Below are positions 12,601 through 22,683 of a DNA stretch of 64,000 nucleotides, piece after piece. The position numbers and the translations under genes are program-made. Source of the DNA: Blasia pusilla (taxonomy: Eukaryota > Marchantiophyta > Marchantiopsida > Blasiales); the NCBI GenBank assembly GCA_050084515.1, contig CM114274.1:29884001-29948000 (forward strand), written 5' to 3'. Position 1 is the stretch's first letter, and the number at the start of each line of letters is the position of its first letter. The notes under the pieces are model-generated. The model saw only the letters and a list, made by a program, of their open reading frames with translations, was not told the DNA's origin and ran no database searches.

Positions 12601-13708
12601 TTATAACTACTTGTCCTTTCCAGCATGAGTATTTCAGAACTGACTTTCTTTGTTTTGAGTAACTTACAGTCATTGTTGAACCTATACCAATGTCTAAAGC
12701 CGGACAATTAGGGAAGAGGAAGATCTCCACACGAAAAGAGGCAACAGAAACTACACAATCTGGTGGTAAGGAGTGAGATTAGCTTCACTAGATGTAGGGT
12801 CTTCTAATATAATTACTTGTTGAAGTGAAAAATCTGGTTTTACAATTCATTTCTCAATACTTGGGTTGTTTGTAGAAGTGCAAGAACGGAGCAACAAAAG
12901 GAGATGTTCCACTGAAAGTGCAGATGGTGATACTCGATTCACTCGTAAGTATGTCATCCTTGGCATAATGAATTTTTCTTTGGCTTAGTTTTCAACTTAT
13001 CCACAAAACAATAGTTATTTCTTCCTACAACGTTCAATGAACTTTGGCGTGCATAATGTGCAGAAAACCTGAGTATGGACAGCCAAGCCAAATCATCACC
13101 AGCCAAACGACAGAAGTCTAAGCTACAATCTGATGGTTTGAATGAGCAGGAAAGTGAAATCAGATCAGGCTCGTTTAAGAAAAGAACTAAGGTAATTTCT
13201 CTCATCTATAATGGCCTCTTCTATTGAAGGTTTATATGACAACACTGATACTTCTTGTTGTGGACAGTCAAATGGTCGTCTAGGACTTGTGAACTTTTCG
13301 CATCATCTTCCAAAATGGGGATGGTCTTTCAAACAGGTATATCATAGCAGTTTTTTATTTTCAGGTTAATGGTGCAAATGCATGTGGGAAGAATTTGAAT
13401 TGATACTAACTAAATGTTGTGTATTTTTTTAGCTACGAATTGGTGATCATGTATTACTCACCAAGCCAAAGTTGAGTAGGATGGTGCTTGGGTCAGGAGT
13501 TATATCAGGTTTTGGTGGAAGAGACAAGTTCTATGCCACAGATATCCCCTTAGGCATGGTGAGGGTTGATCTAAACGAGGTGTTCGAGCCAGAACATGCT
13601 TTGTGGATGCCGAATTTGATCGACGAACCTGCACAAGAAACATTTGGTGATGCTCTTGGCTCAAGCATGCTCTGGCCAAAGATGCATATGAGAAAGGTGG
13701 TTCAATAG
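9674..13708 (+). pseudogene. CACTA second gene, Transposase_24 (Ptta/En/Spm, TNPA-like), multi-exon
   Basis: Exons join in frame with canonical GT-AG introns. One intron is 9,892-10,007 (LKD-W-FVAPRL). Another is 10,246-10,342 (LEDGR-AQAKERP). Further exons start near 10,579 (PMDETPSQP) and 10,871 (AHGPSQPPPP). The Pro-rich middle is followed at 11,441-11,882 by the Transposase_24 core (WLNELKVWVMRYLDLSCIEI, KNYWTLHRAHRSVPCHPDIE, ESWNRLVDYWLSEESKMKAKK). Next come a coiled-coil-like Glu/Lys exon (12,303-12,560), basic Lys/Arg exons and a C-terminal domain ending FGDALGSSMLWPKMHMRK before a TAG at 13,706. A single in-frame TAG near 11,415 (where Gln would fit) is the only clear break, so it is much better preserved than the transposase. 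TNPA-like proteins bind the subterminal motifs. Confidence 0.7.
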
Positions 13709-14160
13709 AGTAGTCTTTTCTTTTGGCAAAACTATCTAAGGTGCACTAAATTTATTTTCATGGATGACATGATCTCTCTTGCTCTTTCGAGATTAGATCA
13801 TAAACCATATTATATTTGATCTTCGCTTGCCATCTATTTGGATTATAACCCCATGTAATAGTGATTCATTTTGTAATTTGGTGTATGGAAGCTACTCTGT
13901 AGTGACATTCCATCCCTCAAAATCTGTTTTCAAGAATGTGTTTTCATTATGTGCTTGGTTAATTGCTTGTGTATGTTTCGCTTGTAGCAAGACATTCTTA
14001 TTACATCTCTTTCTAAACTCAGAGAAAATTCATGTAGTTTCTTGAATACATCAAGATGACACTATTCAATGTAACAACATAGTGCTCATGTGCTACTTCC
14101 ATATAGTTGAGTTGATATGTCTCTGGATATATGATGTTGTTTTAATTATGTGCGCTTTTG
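13709..14160. other. CACTA 3' noncoding sequence
   Basis: AT-rich sequence after the last CACTA gene. An open frame at 13,827-14,045 has no recognisable similarity. Probably 3' untranslated or spacer sequence. Confidence 0.45.
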
Positions 14161-15023
14161 TCAAAATTCTACTATGTGCTAAGGTGAACGCTTAAGTGTT
14201 CACCATATAAATGGAAAAGAGGATTTCAATAATTCAGATCCATTAATTCTTGCACCATTCAAAAGGCATAATAAACATTCCAAAATATCCAAAATTTCTA
14301 TTCCCACTAGTCATATCAATAGAACTAGCACAGTACGGTTCAAAAACTAAAGTAGTAAGCTTCAAGTTCTCTCTAGTCATAATTGTATGACTCATGCAGT
14401 TCTGTTGCAATGACTACATAATTTCCGCTACTCACATAGTCATATCTTTGTGACTAAACCAGTTGTGTACGCTTTTATAGTAGTCACGTAACTCTACTCA
14501 TCTAGTCGTAGTACATGACTACATGAGTCCATACCAACATTTCAATAAAATAAATGACTACATGAGTTGCCAACTATAACTGAATGGAGTACACTTGGTG
14601 CATTTTGATAGGATATTTTGAACTTTTGCACACCAACCATGACTAAAGGAGTCGTTGGTGGTAACTCGAAAAATATACACATATGACTAGATGAGTCGTA
14701 CTCAAGTCCACATCATCAGTGACATGTCACAGCAATAGTCCATGTCATCAGTGACACATCATACTAAATAGTCCATGTCACTGATGATGTGTCATTATTC
14801 CACGTCATCTGAGTGATGTGTCAATCATGGCCTCATGACTACACCCTCGAGTCATATACCAACCTCCACCTAAGCTGACCATCCTAGTTAGCCTGGTCGC
14901 CAAACAAACATGACTTGGATTTTGTGTCTAAAGTAGTCATCAGTCATTGTTAGTCGTGGTATGTAAAATATGACTCATATGAGTCATATAATCTAGTCAT
15001 AAAACCAGGGATTTCTTCTCGTG
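14160..15023. repeat. CACTA right subterminal repeats and terminal inverted repeat
   Basis: At least fifteen copies of (A/T)GACTA, TAGTCAT or GACTCAT motifs occur between 14,340 and 15,000, many as inverted pairs (for example ATATGACTCATATGAGTCATA near 14,970). A smaller tandem pattern (GTCCATGTCA(C/T)...GTGACA) fills 14,700-14,830. The outer end TAGTCATAAAACCAGG...TTCTTCTCGTG mirrors the left end. Confidence 0.82.
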
Positions 15024-16018
15024 GATGTTCTGGCTGGCCGCCACGTTGTATGAGTGTGGAGAGGTGACTGCTTCCTGTTCAAAGGTAGTTGAAGAGGAGG
15101 TGGACTTGCCTTCAGAGCCGGTGCTCGAGACGTTCCCCACAGAGTCATGGCATGGAGCGGCGGCGAAGTTGGTAGATATTCCAGCTCGACCGGCCATAAA
15201 GCGAGGAGTGGTGACACCTGGAGTAGTGTTACTGGATAACCGAGCTAGAATATTTCGCTTGGTTAGTCCGATGGGGACAGTATACCACCCGCAACGCGTC
15301 CTACTTGATTCGAGAGCGCAGCCCTTGATGTTAGCGAAGGCGGCGTGTCTAGCATTGGGGTTATGAAAGGCCGACATTGAGCCTTGTCCCTTCCAGATAC
15401 AAACCTCGATTGGGGGCGTGTCATCCACACAGTATATGACTCAACAGAAGATAGTTGTCAGAGTCCAGCTAGAGCATATGATGGATAGTGCTAATGTGCG
15501 CACACGTGCGATTACGATATCTGCTGAGTCGTACGATGTGTTGGTGGGGAGTATAGTTGTTATATCCCCTAGGATTCATCCTTGACTTCTGGGAGGAGAC
15601 CGTTGCTTATCGACCAGGGTGGCGGTCAGCTGACGGCCGAATGAGTCAGTTACCCGTGCAGTTTGCGGGACGAGGTGGTCGATCACGAGGCGAGTCTGTG
15701 ACCACGTTGGCAGCTTTCACACGTAGTGTTAGCTGGCCAGGAGAGTTGTTGGAGGGGAATGCACATACGGAGGATGTCCCTGTAGCGGATAGTCCCACGG
15801 AGAGACACGCCATGGCGGGTGTCTCTTCCCATGTTGGCGGGACCTCTTCATCATTATGGGGTAGGACCCGAGAGCTACAGAGGAGTGCCGACGACCTCGT
15901 GAGGCAGACGTGGAGTCATGCTTTTATCCCGGAGCAGCGAGAATCAGGTGGCAATCGGGATCTTGGCGTGGAGACGTTGACCCCACTAGATACTACACCC
16001 GTTGTGTGTTAGTGTCCA
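15024..16018 (+). pseudogene. Gypsy pol, aspartic protease region
   Basis: The frame 15,025-15,366 contains HPQRVLLDSRAQPLMLAKAA, the retroviral-type aspartic protease site; the usual DSGA is DSRA here, so the catalytic glycine is lost. After a stop it continues with KADIEPCPFQIQTSIGG, then ESYDVLVGS, MLYPLGFILDFWEE and YRPGWRSADGRMSQLPV. The last blocks directly precede the methyltransferase. The protease would process the Gag-Pol polyprotein. Several stops and shifts break the frame. A low-complexity linker (15,650-16,015) leads to the next domain. Confidence 0.72.
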
Positions 16019-16662
16019 GAGGAGGGTGTTAGGGTGTTAGATCTCTTCGGAGGGATAAGCACCAGAGTGGATGCATTATTACGGGCGGGCATACGGGTGC
16101 ATCTGTATCTTTATGTGGAGAGAGATGAGACCGCGCAGCGAGTATCATTACATCACGTCGCGAGATTGGTCCAAAGGTATCTTGAGTTGTTTCCAGTATC
16201 TATAGTAAGGGGATATCAGCATACATTACCCGCCGACATCTCTTTGGTGGGGGCGCAAGATCTGGATAGATTTGGCACCATTCATTTGGTGATTGTTGGA
16301 TGGCCATGTCAGGGTCATTCATCAACTGGCCGAGGATTTGGATTGCAGGATCCGAGGTCAGGGATATTTTTGGGAGATGCTGGTCACCTCATCCCAAATC
16401 ATGTCTGGCCCTCCCGGACGAAAGGCATGGGATCCTGGTTGGGACCTGCTATGTTGCTAGATGCAATGAGAGTTGGATCACGTGCCCATTGTCCACAACT
16501 TTGGTGGACGAACTTGATACCATCAGAGGTACTGAGTCGAGCATATGGTGGAGTCCAAAGAGCACCACATCTCACAGTGGATGCTATTTTGGGCTTAGGG
16601 CATCAATCTCAGGTGGTGACGCGGGATGATAGACCACCGTTGGCGATGGCCAATAGGGTGGG
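16019..16662 (+). pseudogene. Gypsy pol, C5-cytosine DNA methyltransferase, N-terminal two-thirds
   Basis: Motif I (LDLFGGI, 16,037-16,057) is followed by YVERDETAQRV (the acidic residue that would hold the cofactor ribose). Motif IV is GWPCQGHS, with the catalytic PCQ at 16,304-16,312, followed by LQDPRSGIF, as in C5 methyltransferases. After a disturbed patch come LLDAMRVGSRAHCPQLWWTNL (target-domain side) and DDRPPLAMANRVG. The motif VI region (ENV) is missing, replaced at 16,382-16,434 by a 52-bp copy of the antisense of the C-terminal domain (see 17,374-17,425). The product would methylate cytosine with S-adenosylmethionine. It follows the protease in the same frame direction, so it belongs to the polyprotein and is not a separate host gene. 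Confidence 0.8.
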
Positions 16663-16959
16663 GTCCACAAGTCTTGCCTCCAACAAGTCCTGACTCTTGC
16701 TTCGAATCAAGGCTCACTCCATATCAGAATACTTGTAGGGTCGAAGAAAGATTGGCGTATCACTAGCCAACTCAATCCGTATCCCAAGACCCTTTAGCGT
16801 ACCCAAGTCTCTCATATTGAAGGCAAAAAAACTGACATGCCCTCTCAGAAACCTATGAACTCGCCGTCGCTCTTCTCCTATCAACTTGAGACCTATCACA
16901 AGCTCCCAAGTCTCCATCGTGATCTCACTCGGAGAGGTCGCAACATTCGGCTTTGGTTG
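16663..16959 (-). pseudogene. Gypsy pol linker before RT, inverted
   Basis: The minus strand gives a stretch containing VSFFAFNMRDLGTLKG and IRIELASDTPIFLR, then after one stop RSKSQDLLEARLVDP. This is the region just upstream of the RT fingers in gypsy elements (the usual I.L...P......R......V..LL..G.I.PS). It belongs between methyltransferase and RT, and lies in the same inverted block as 16,960-17,470. The breakpoints are about 16,663 and 17,470; the plus-strand frame resumes as YATVMLAKKD at about 17,478. Confidence 0.72.
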
Positions 16960-17470
16960 CTATATAGCAACCTTAGCCACCTCCGCAACAGCCACTCCAC
17001 TCTGACCTCCTACACCATGCTCCACATCCAAAAATTGAGCATGTGCCACTCCGGCAGCCTTCACACTCTCTGCTCGAACGACGTCCCAGGAAGTCCACGG
17101 GTGCCTATCTCTCCTCGTCCCGCCCCCAGCTAATGCCTGTAGAGACCCTGTAGGCAATGGTCCAACTCGTGGACATGACGGCATGGATGACACTCTTATC
17201 CGTCTTTGCTCAGCCATACCTAGGGTGATTATCCATGTGAGACAGTTGAGGTCCATCGCCTGCCCCAACACTTGTCTCTGGGATGCCTCATCCATCCTTG
17301 GCACCGCTGTAGTACCTGTAACAAACCCCATGGCGCGCTCCCGCTCATCGGCTGTAGGCTCCTCTAATGCTCCGGTCACCTCATCCCAAATCATGCCTGG
17401 CCCTCCCGAACGAAAGGCATGGGATGCTAGGAAGCTCACCAACGTAGATAAGGCTGCCCTCATCACATGG
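16960..17470 (-). pseudogene. Methyltransferase C-terminal part, inverted
   Basis: On the minus strand, 173 codons read STLVSFLASHAFRSGGPGM, then WDEVTGALEEPTADERERAMGF and RQVLGQAMDLNCLTWII. The ERERAMGF block and the GQAMDLN block correspond to C5-methyltransferase motifs IX and X. They continue the domain whose plus-strand part stops near 16,662. The segment is therefore the missing C-terminal end turned around within the element. It is open over its whole length, longer than its plus-strand partner, which suggests that the inversion is fairly young. Confidence 0.75.
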
Positions 17471-18298
17471 GGAGTATGCATATGCCACAGTCATGCTGGC
17501 GAAGAAGGATATGTATGGCAATTGGACGGATAGGCGGATGTGTGGAGATTACCGTCCTATCAACCGACAAACGAGGTCAGATCGGTACGCCATGCCTACT
17601 CTTGAAGAGATCTTTGATGCGGTAGGGCATGCAAAGATCTTCAGTACTTTAGATCTCCGTGTTGGCTATCATCAGCTTCCAATCAGGCTGGAGGACATGG
17701 AGAAGACAACATTCTAGGGGATAGATTGGTTTGGGAGAGATTGCTTGTATCAGTGGCGGTTGTTACCATTTGGTTGAAGAACGCACCTGCAGAGTTTCAG
17801 AGAGTGATGGATAGGATTCTGGCTGGCTTGGAGTTTGTACAATGTTACATAGATGATATTCTTATCTTCAGTTCCACGGTTGAGGAGCATGAGCGACACC
17901 TGGAGGAGGTGTTTCGGCGATTGTAGTTACATGGACTGAAGTTACATCCAGGCAAGTGCAGATTCTTTCAGGAGCAGATTGAGTTTTTGGGACACACCAT
18001 ATACCCGAGTGGATTAGGCATTCAGCAGACAAAGGTAGAGGCTATTGCGCAGATTCTACGCCCTATAGATGTGAGTCGAGTCCGAGCATTTCTTCAACTG
18101 GAAAACTTTTATCGACGGTATGTCAAGGGTTTTAGTGGGATTGCAAAGTCTTTGACCTTGTTGACAAGACTTGATCAGGTTTGGTTGTGGGGAGATGATC
18201 AGGAGCGGGCATTTCACGAGCTCAAGGACATGTTGACATCCTCACCCATTTTACAGAGATCGGTTTGGGGTCGCCCATTCCAATTACATACGGATTAG
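17471..18298 (+). pseudogene. Gypsy reverse transcriptase
   Basis: Recognisable blocks are ATVMLAKKD...GNW, RMCGDYRPINRQT, YAMPTLEEIFDAVGHAKIFS, TLDLRVGYHQLPI (first catalytic Asp), LKNAPAEFQRVMDRIL, CYIDDILIFSS (YxDD, 17,846-17,857, intact), LKLHPGKCRFFQEQIEFLGH and RAFLQLENFYRRYVKGFS. Stops at 17,715 and 17,924 and a shift near 17,730 interrupt it. The catalytic residues remain. It would copy the element RNA into DNA in cytoplasmic particles. Confidence 0.9.
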
Positions 18299-18960
18299 AG
18301 CATGTTGGGTCTAGGAGCAGTGCTTACTTAGAGGGATGACGAGGAGAGGGAGTTTGTTGTGGCTTACATACAAGCCGATCGAACAATATTGCAGAGGCAA
18401 AGTACAACTCCTACAAGGGAAAGTGCTTGGCTGCAGTGTGGTCCGTGGCACATTTTAGGTGCTATTTATTCGGCAACCCTTTCACACTTATCACTGATCA
18501 TCAGCCGTTGAGGTGGTTGATGGATTCCGACAAGATTATGGGAAAGCTTGCCATGTGGGCTCTATTACTACAGGAGTATGAGTTTGAGGTGGTTCATAGG
18601 CCAGGTCGGCTGAACCAGGATGCGGATGGGTTGAGTTGTAACCCATATCGGAGTGAGAGAGACGACATAAGAGCTCGATGGCACGGAGAGAGTGATGAGG
18701 AGATTGTGCTCGGTTAGCATGCATCTGCCTATCTTTGTTGGTTGACTATGGCAGGTCAGGCACAAGTGATGACTCCAGTGGTGGGGTTGGATGATGAGTC
18801 TTAGGATCCGGAGGTCACTGAGGAGGCGACAGGTGGTTGTGATATCCATGATGACGAGGAGGTTATGGAGTTCTTGCGCACTGGCGTCATAGCGAGCACA
18901 GTGAGTGCTAGGGAGCGGGATCGGATCCTACAGAGAGCCAGGAGGTTCAGGTGGGAGGAG
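18299..18960 (+). pseudogene. Gypsy RNase H
   Basis: After QLHTD and a TAG come LGLGAVL, then WSVAHFRCYLFGNPFTLITD, HQPLRWLMDSDKIMGKLAMW, YEFEVVHRPGRLNQDADGLS. These are the gypsy RNase H blocks, including the final H..G..N..AD. The last block is intact to 18,717. An acidic linker follows. The linker receives a 48-bp duplicate of integrase sequence at 18,970-19,017. Confidence 0.85.
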
Positions 18961-20050
18961 ACTCACATTTGGAGCATTTCTCCAAGTGGATAGAGTTGGT
19001 GGCACTACCGGACAAGGTATGGGGAGATGGTAGGATACGAGTGGTACCTCATCCTTCTTAGCGAGCACGTGTAGTGCAACATGCCCATAAGGAGTTGGGA
19101 CATTTTGGAATAAAGCGTACTTATAACTTACTCCAGGTTCAGTATTGGTGGTTCGGCATGCATACTGGGGTACAGCAATTTGTGGCCAGATGTATGGTAT
19201 GTGACAGAGTATGAGCATCCTTCAATGCTCCCACTCCATAGTTACATCCTTTGCCGATTATGGGTTTAGGTTATCAGTGGAGTTTAGACTTTGCGGGACC
19301 TTTGCCATTGACGGGGCGTCATCATAGGTACGTGTTGGTCATGGTGGAGCATTTCTCCAAGTGGATAGAGTTGGTGGCACTACCGGACAAGGCGAGCGAG
19401 GGAACAGCTTATGCGTTTCTAGATCGTATGCTTAGTCACTTTGGTGCGCCGGAGGAGGTGTTGACTGACGAGGGTACCGAGTTCAGGGTAGAGTTTCAGG
19501 CCTTGTGTGATCAGGCGCTCATAGATCACCGCACCACATCCAGAGATCATCCTGAGGCGGATGGGTTGGCAGAGAGAGTGGTACAGACGGTGAAGAGAGG
19601 ATTGCGCAAGTATGGCTTGCAGCGGGGACAATTGAGGGAGTGGGACCTATAGTTGCCATGCTTGGCTATGGATTGCGCAAGTATGGCTTGCTGCAGGGAC
19701 AGTTGAGGGAGTGGGACCTACAGTTGCCATGGTTGGCTATGGGTTATCTCTTTAGTCGGCAAGCATCCTTGGCGTCATTTTCACCATACTTTTTGCTCTT
19801 TGGGAGAGAGCCAGATTTACCTGCAGCGATTCGACGTGACATGGCGGAGGTGTTAGATCTTGATGATCCAGATGTGTGGGTACAAGCATGTTCTCAAACG
19901 GCGGAGGTTTTTCGTAGAGTTATGCCTATGGCCTTTGAGAACTTAGCTATTGCTCAACATAGAGATACATTGAGGTACGCGACCATTCGTGGAGGAGGTT
20001 ATCATCTAGGGATTAGGAGGTTTCATCATGGAGATTACGTGTATTTATAG
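18961..20050 (+). pseudogene. Gypsy integrase
   Basis: The zinc-binding HHCC region is KELGHFGIKRTYNLL...CMVCD (about 19,085-19,205). The core gives YQWSLDFAGPLP (Asp1, about 19,280), VLTDEGTEF (Asp2, about 19,465) and DGLAERVVQTVKRGLRKYG (Glu, about 19,575), so the DDE triad is present. A 71-bp tandem duplication (19,601-19,671 / 19,672-19,742) shifts the frame. The distal part continues with FSPYFLLFGREPDLP and ends HHGDYVYL before TAG at 20,048. It would insert the cDNA; the 4-bp duplications at this family's insertions reflect its cut spacing. Confidence 0.88.
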
Positions 20051-20368
20051 CAGATGGCACCCACAACGCTAGATGTCAGTACAGGGCGCGCGATCCTACG
20101 TGTGCACGAGGTATGAGGGACGGGATGGTATGGTTTGGAACATGTGCGCAATTGTGCGCTATGTCATCTTCGGAACGTAGACGCGACAGTGGATCCGAGC
20201 TTCGCAGTGGTACGTGCAGGCTTGAGGTGTATGTTGTGCGGATCTATGAGGGATGCAACCACCATGTTGGTATGTGATGGTTGTTCTCGAGGGTGGCATA
20301 TGTCATGTCTGAACACCCCTTTTGATGTAGTTCCCACGGGACGATGGATGTGTCCGAGATGTGTATAG
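20051..20368 (+). pseudogene. PHD finger at the integrase C-terminus
   Basis: After APTTLDVSTGRAILRV and HVRNCALCHLRNVDATVDPS, the frame 20,135-20,368 ends with a C4HC3 finger at 20,228-20,365: CMLCG, LVCDGC, RGWHMSC and GRWMCPRC with normal spacing. PHD fingers read histone H3 tails, unmodified or methylated at Lys4. Many gypsy elements carry a chromodomain in this position to steer integration; here a PHD finger occupies it. All eight ligands and the aromatic W are intact. It is joined to the integrase by only one stop and a short disturbed stretch, so it belongs to the polyprotein. Confidence 0.85.
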
Positions 20369-20444
20369 GGTAGTAGGTCATGTTAGAGAGATGTGATATT
20401 TTCTATCTAGAGTTGGGGGGATCCAACTGCTAGCTAGGGGGGCG

Positions 20445-20582
20445 GTTGTGGGATCTCCATGTATATGTATGAGTTGATTATTGTACATGTGTGGATCGAC
20501 CCACGTGTGGGGAAGATCGATGTTGTGTGGTGTAGATGTGACCAGCAATGTATGTTGTATAGCGATATGTATGCGCACGACA
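20445..20582 (+). repeat. 3' LTR remnant of the gypsy element (last ~135 bp)
   Basis: GATCTCCATGTATATGTATGAG through GATATGTATGCGCACGACA matches 49,259-49,390 of the solo LTR with few changes. The first ~480 bp of the LTR are absent; the PHD frame is separated from this piece by only about 80 bp. Confidence 0.85.
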
Positions 20583-20586
20583 TCTT
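20583..20586. repeat. 4-bp target-site duplication (TCTT), right copy of gypsy insertion
   Basis: Matches 731-734. It follows the element's terminal CGCACGACA. Confidence 0.85.
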
Positions 20587-22061
20587 ACTCCTAGTCACTA
20601 TATCATTTGGAAATCATTTAAAATCCTCTCCCAAGTGAGATTCCAAAGGCACACGACCCTCTCCAACCTCCAATAACCAATCTACAAAAACTTGTTGTTG
20701 TACTTGCATTGTTCACTTCCAAATTTTGAACCCTCATATTCGTTGTAAGCTTCATTATCCTCACATGAGACCATAAATATGACCTCTTGAATGTAGCTTG
20801 AATATTGTTTGGACGGTCTCCTTAACGAGCAACAAGTAACACTTGGAAAAATTCCCCACCAAAGATTATTAATTTTCCACCAACCGCAATATTCCTCAAG
20901 TCTTCCGATACCACTCCCGTGATATCTTGAAAGAATCGATTTACAACCTCAAATGCATGGTGATGAGTCATCGCTGCCTTATCCCATATGATAAGCCAAG
21001 CCCTTTGAATCAAGCGCGCAACTTTGCTATTAACAAGAAAATTACCAAAAAAATACCGAAAGATATTAGTATATTGGGCAAGTGTTATCTTTACCACATT
21101 AAAAGTATTACCATATCATGAAATGGGTAGATACTTATTTGCAAGTGGAGTTTTCATCTATATTAATTGGAATCTTGAAGTATGAATGCGTAGTGCATCC
21201 TCCATTTAATATCAAAGCAGCTATGCTTGATGAAACGACAGTGAAGCTATGCCCCCAATACCTTGTACACTTGCAAGAAGAAGTTTTTATAAAAAGGTTT
21301 TTCCTGTTCCAACATGTTTGTCAATGAAGAATAATTTTGAACCAAAAGAAATATCACCATCAATAATGCTATCAAGTTTATAGCATCCTAAATCAATTTT
21401 TGTCTATCATTCAAATCAACTGTTGTCCATCATTCAAATTTTCCTCTTCTAACCTAGCTTGTTCATGTAAGTCATCTCAATCATACATGAGCTCTTCCGC
21501 TTCCAAATACGAATATAAAGATGAAGCTTGGAAATCCGCTTAAGGCATATCTGGGAAATTAGATAATCTTTTTCCTTGATCTTGCAAATGGTAGTGAATA
21601 ACCAATAATGCACTCTTAATAATTAAAGCGTCTGGAGCAAGATCAAGAATCCTTGTTCTCTCCATAAAGACCAAGATTTGGGAAATAAGTCCAAAAGAAA
21701 AAGGTGAAAATAAGAATTCTTATCATGGAAGTAGAAATAGGAATTACCTCGCGTCGTTCATATAATATATACTCTATGAGTGGGATCAAAAATTGACTCC
21801 ATAGTTGAGGAGGTCGAATTGGGGTGTTATAAGCGAGAATAACATCAAAAAGTTGACGGAGTGTAAGACTTGTGCGGATTTCTGATGCTTCTTGAAAGCA
21901 TGAGAATACTTCCCTATCATCCTCAAGAAGCCCCATTTGAATAGCAACCTCCTTAAATGTTGGATATAACACTCCTTGCACAGTTCTCAAGTATTCATAC
22001 GTAGTTGCATCTTGAACATGATGAAGCAGCAAACGCAACCAATGTCATTCTCCTTCACTTA
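20583..22061 (-). pseudogene. Helitron helicase N-terminal half and pre-helicase region
   Basis: Minus-strand blocks in order are LRLLLHHVQDATTYEYLRTV, YPTFKEVAIQMGLLEDDREV (22,038-21,900), Walker A HVGTGKTFL (about 21,312-21,295), AALILNGGCTTHSYFKIPI, LIIWDKAAMTHHHAFEVVNR (Walker B region, usual WDE changed to WDK), GGKLIIFGGEFFQVL and KRSYLWSHVRIMKLTTNMRV. At 20,583 the frame is cut by the gypsy element and resumes at 734. Frameshifts occur between most blocks. Confidence 0.87.
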
Positions 22062-22197
22062 TGTGGTGCGCATACACATCGCTACACAACATACATTATT
22101 GTCATCGAACATACACACAAACACACATGATCCCGTGCTAACTCATGGCATCCAAACAACAAGACGAGAAGTACCAAAATATCTCCAATAAATCGAT

Positions 22198-22275
<78 letters not shown>

Positions 22276-22683
22276 GTCAAACCAAACCCATTCTCCTAAT
22301 GAGAGGCTTGGGATACACACATAAGACAAGGAGAACCATGGCTCCGCCGCCTCATATAGAGGTTCAACAAAATGAGAATGACCTCTCAAGCTCTCCCTCT
22401 CCATAGTAACCTACGCTTGCATGTCACCTCCTTGGCTCTTGACCTGCTCTAGCGGGTCAAGGGCCACTTCCCAAATTGGAAAGGCAACTATATTCTAAAT
22501 AGAAACTTACCAGCAATAGTGAGTTTCTATATATGCCCCCAAATGAGCCGAAAAAAAGGGGAAACCTGCTCTCTCAAGTTATCAGTGGCCTCAGTAGGTT
22601 ATGCTCGATCTCTTGAGGTTTTCCTCAAGTTTCTCTAAAGGCGCTCTACTAGATCTCGTCAATCAATCCTAACACAGGTGACA
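22062..22683 (-). mobile_element. Solo LTR inside the Helitron
   Basis: Read on the minus strand it begins TGTCACCTG and ends ATGTATGTTGTGTAGCGATGTGTATGCGCACCACA, close to the end of the LTR at 49,340-49,390. Its length (622 bp) is close to the 618-bp LTR there. CACT flanks it at 22,684-22,687 and, after two extra bases, at 22,056-22,059. The interior differs from the 48.8-kb LTR, so it is a related subfamily; a piece of the same subfamily lies at 30,850-31,055. A (CT)n tract is embedded at 22,203-22,273. About 110 Helitron residues that should lie here are missing. Confidence 0.7.
22203..22273. repeat. (CT)n microsatellite in the solo LTR
   Basis: About 71 bp of uninterrupted CT. In the related LTR piece at 30,900 the same place reads only ATGAGTGAGAGATTTGAT, so the tract expanded within this copy. 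Confidence 0.95.

Noticed and set aside
14997-15428. 143-codon minus-strand frame over the protease region
   Set aside because: Antisense of a clear protease/linker reading; Ser/Thr-rich noise.
16300-16629. Second plus-strand frame of 109 codons overlapping the methyltransferase
   Set aside because: Shadow of the MTase frame; it has no motif and includes the antisense patch.
17183-17533. Plus-strand 116-codon frame
   Set aside because: It is antisense to the inverted methyltransferase C-terminus, which has the recognisable motifs.
22138-22404. A gene with a polyserine-leucine or RE tract in the 22-kb region
   Set aside because: The sequence is a solo LTR with an expanded CT tract; the frame has no protein meaning.
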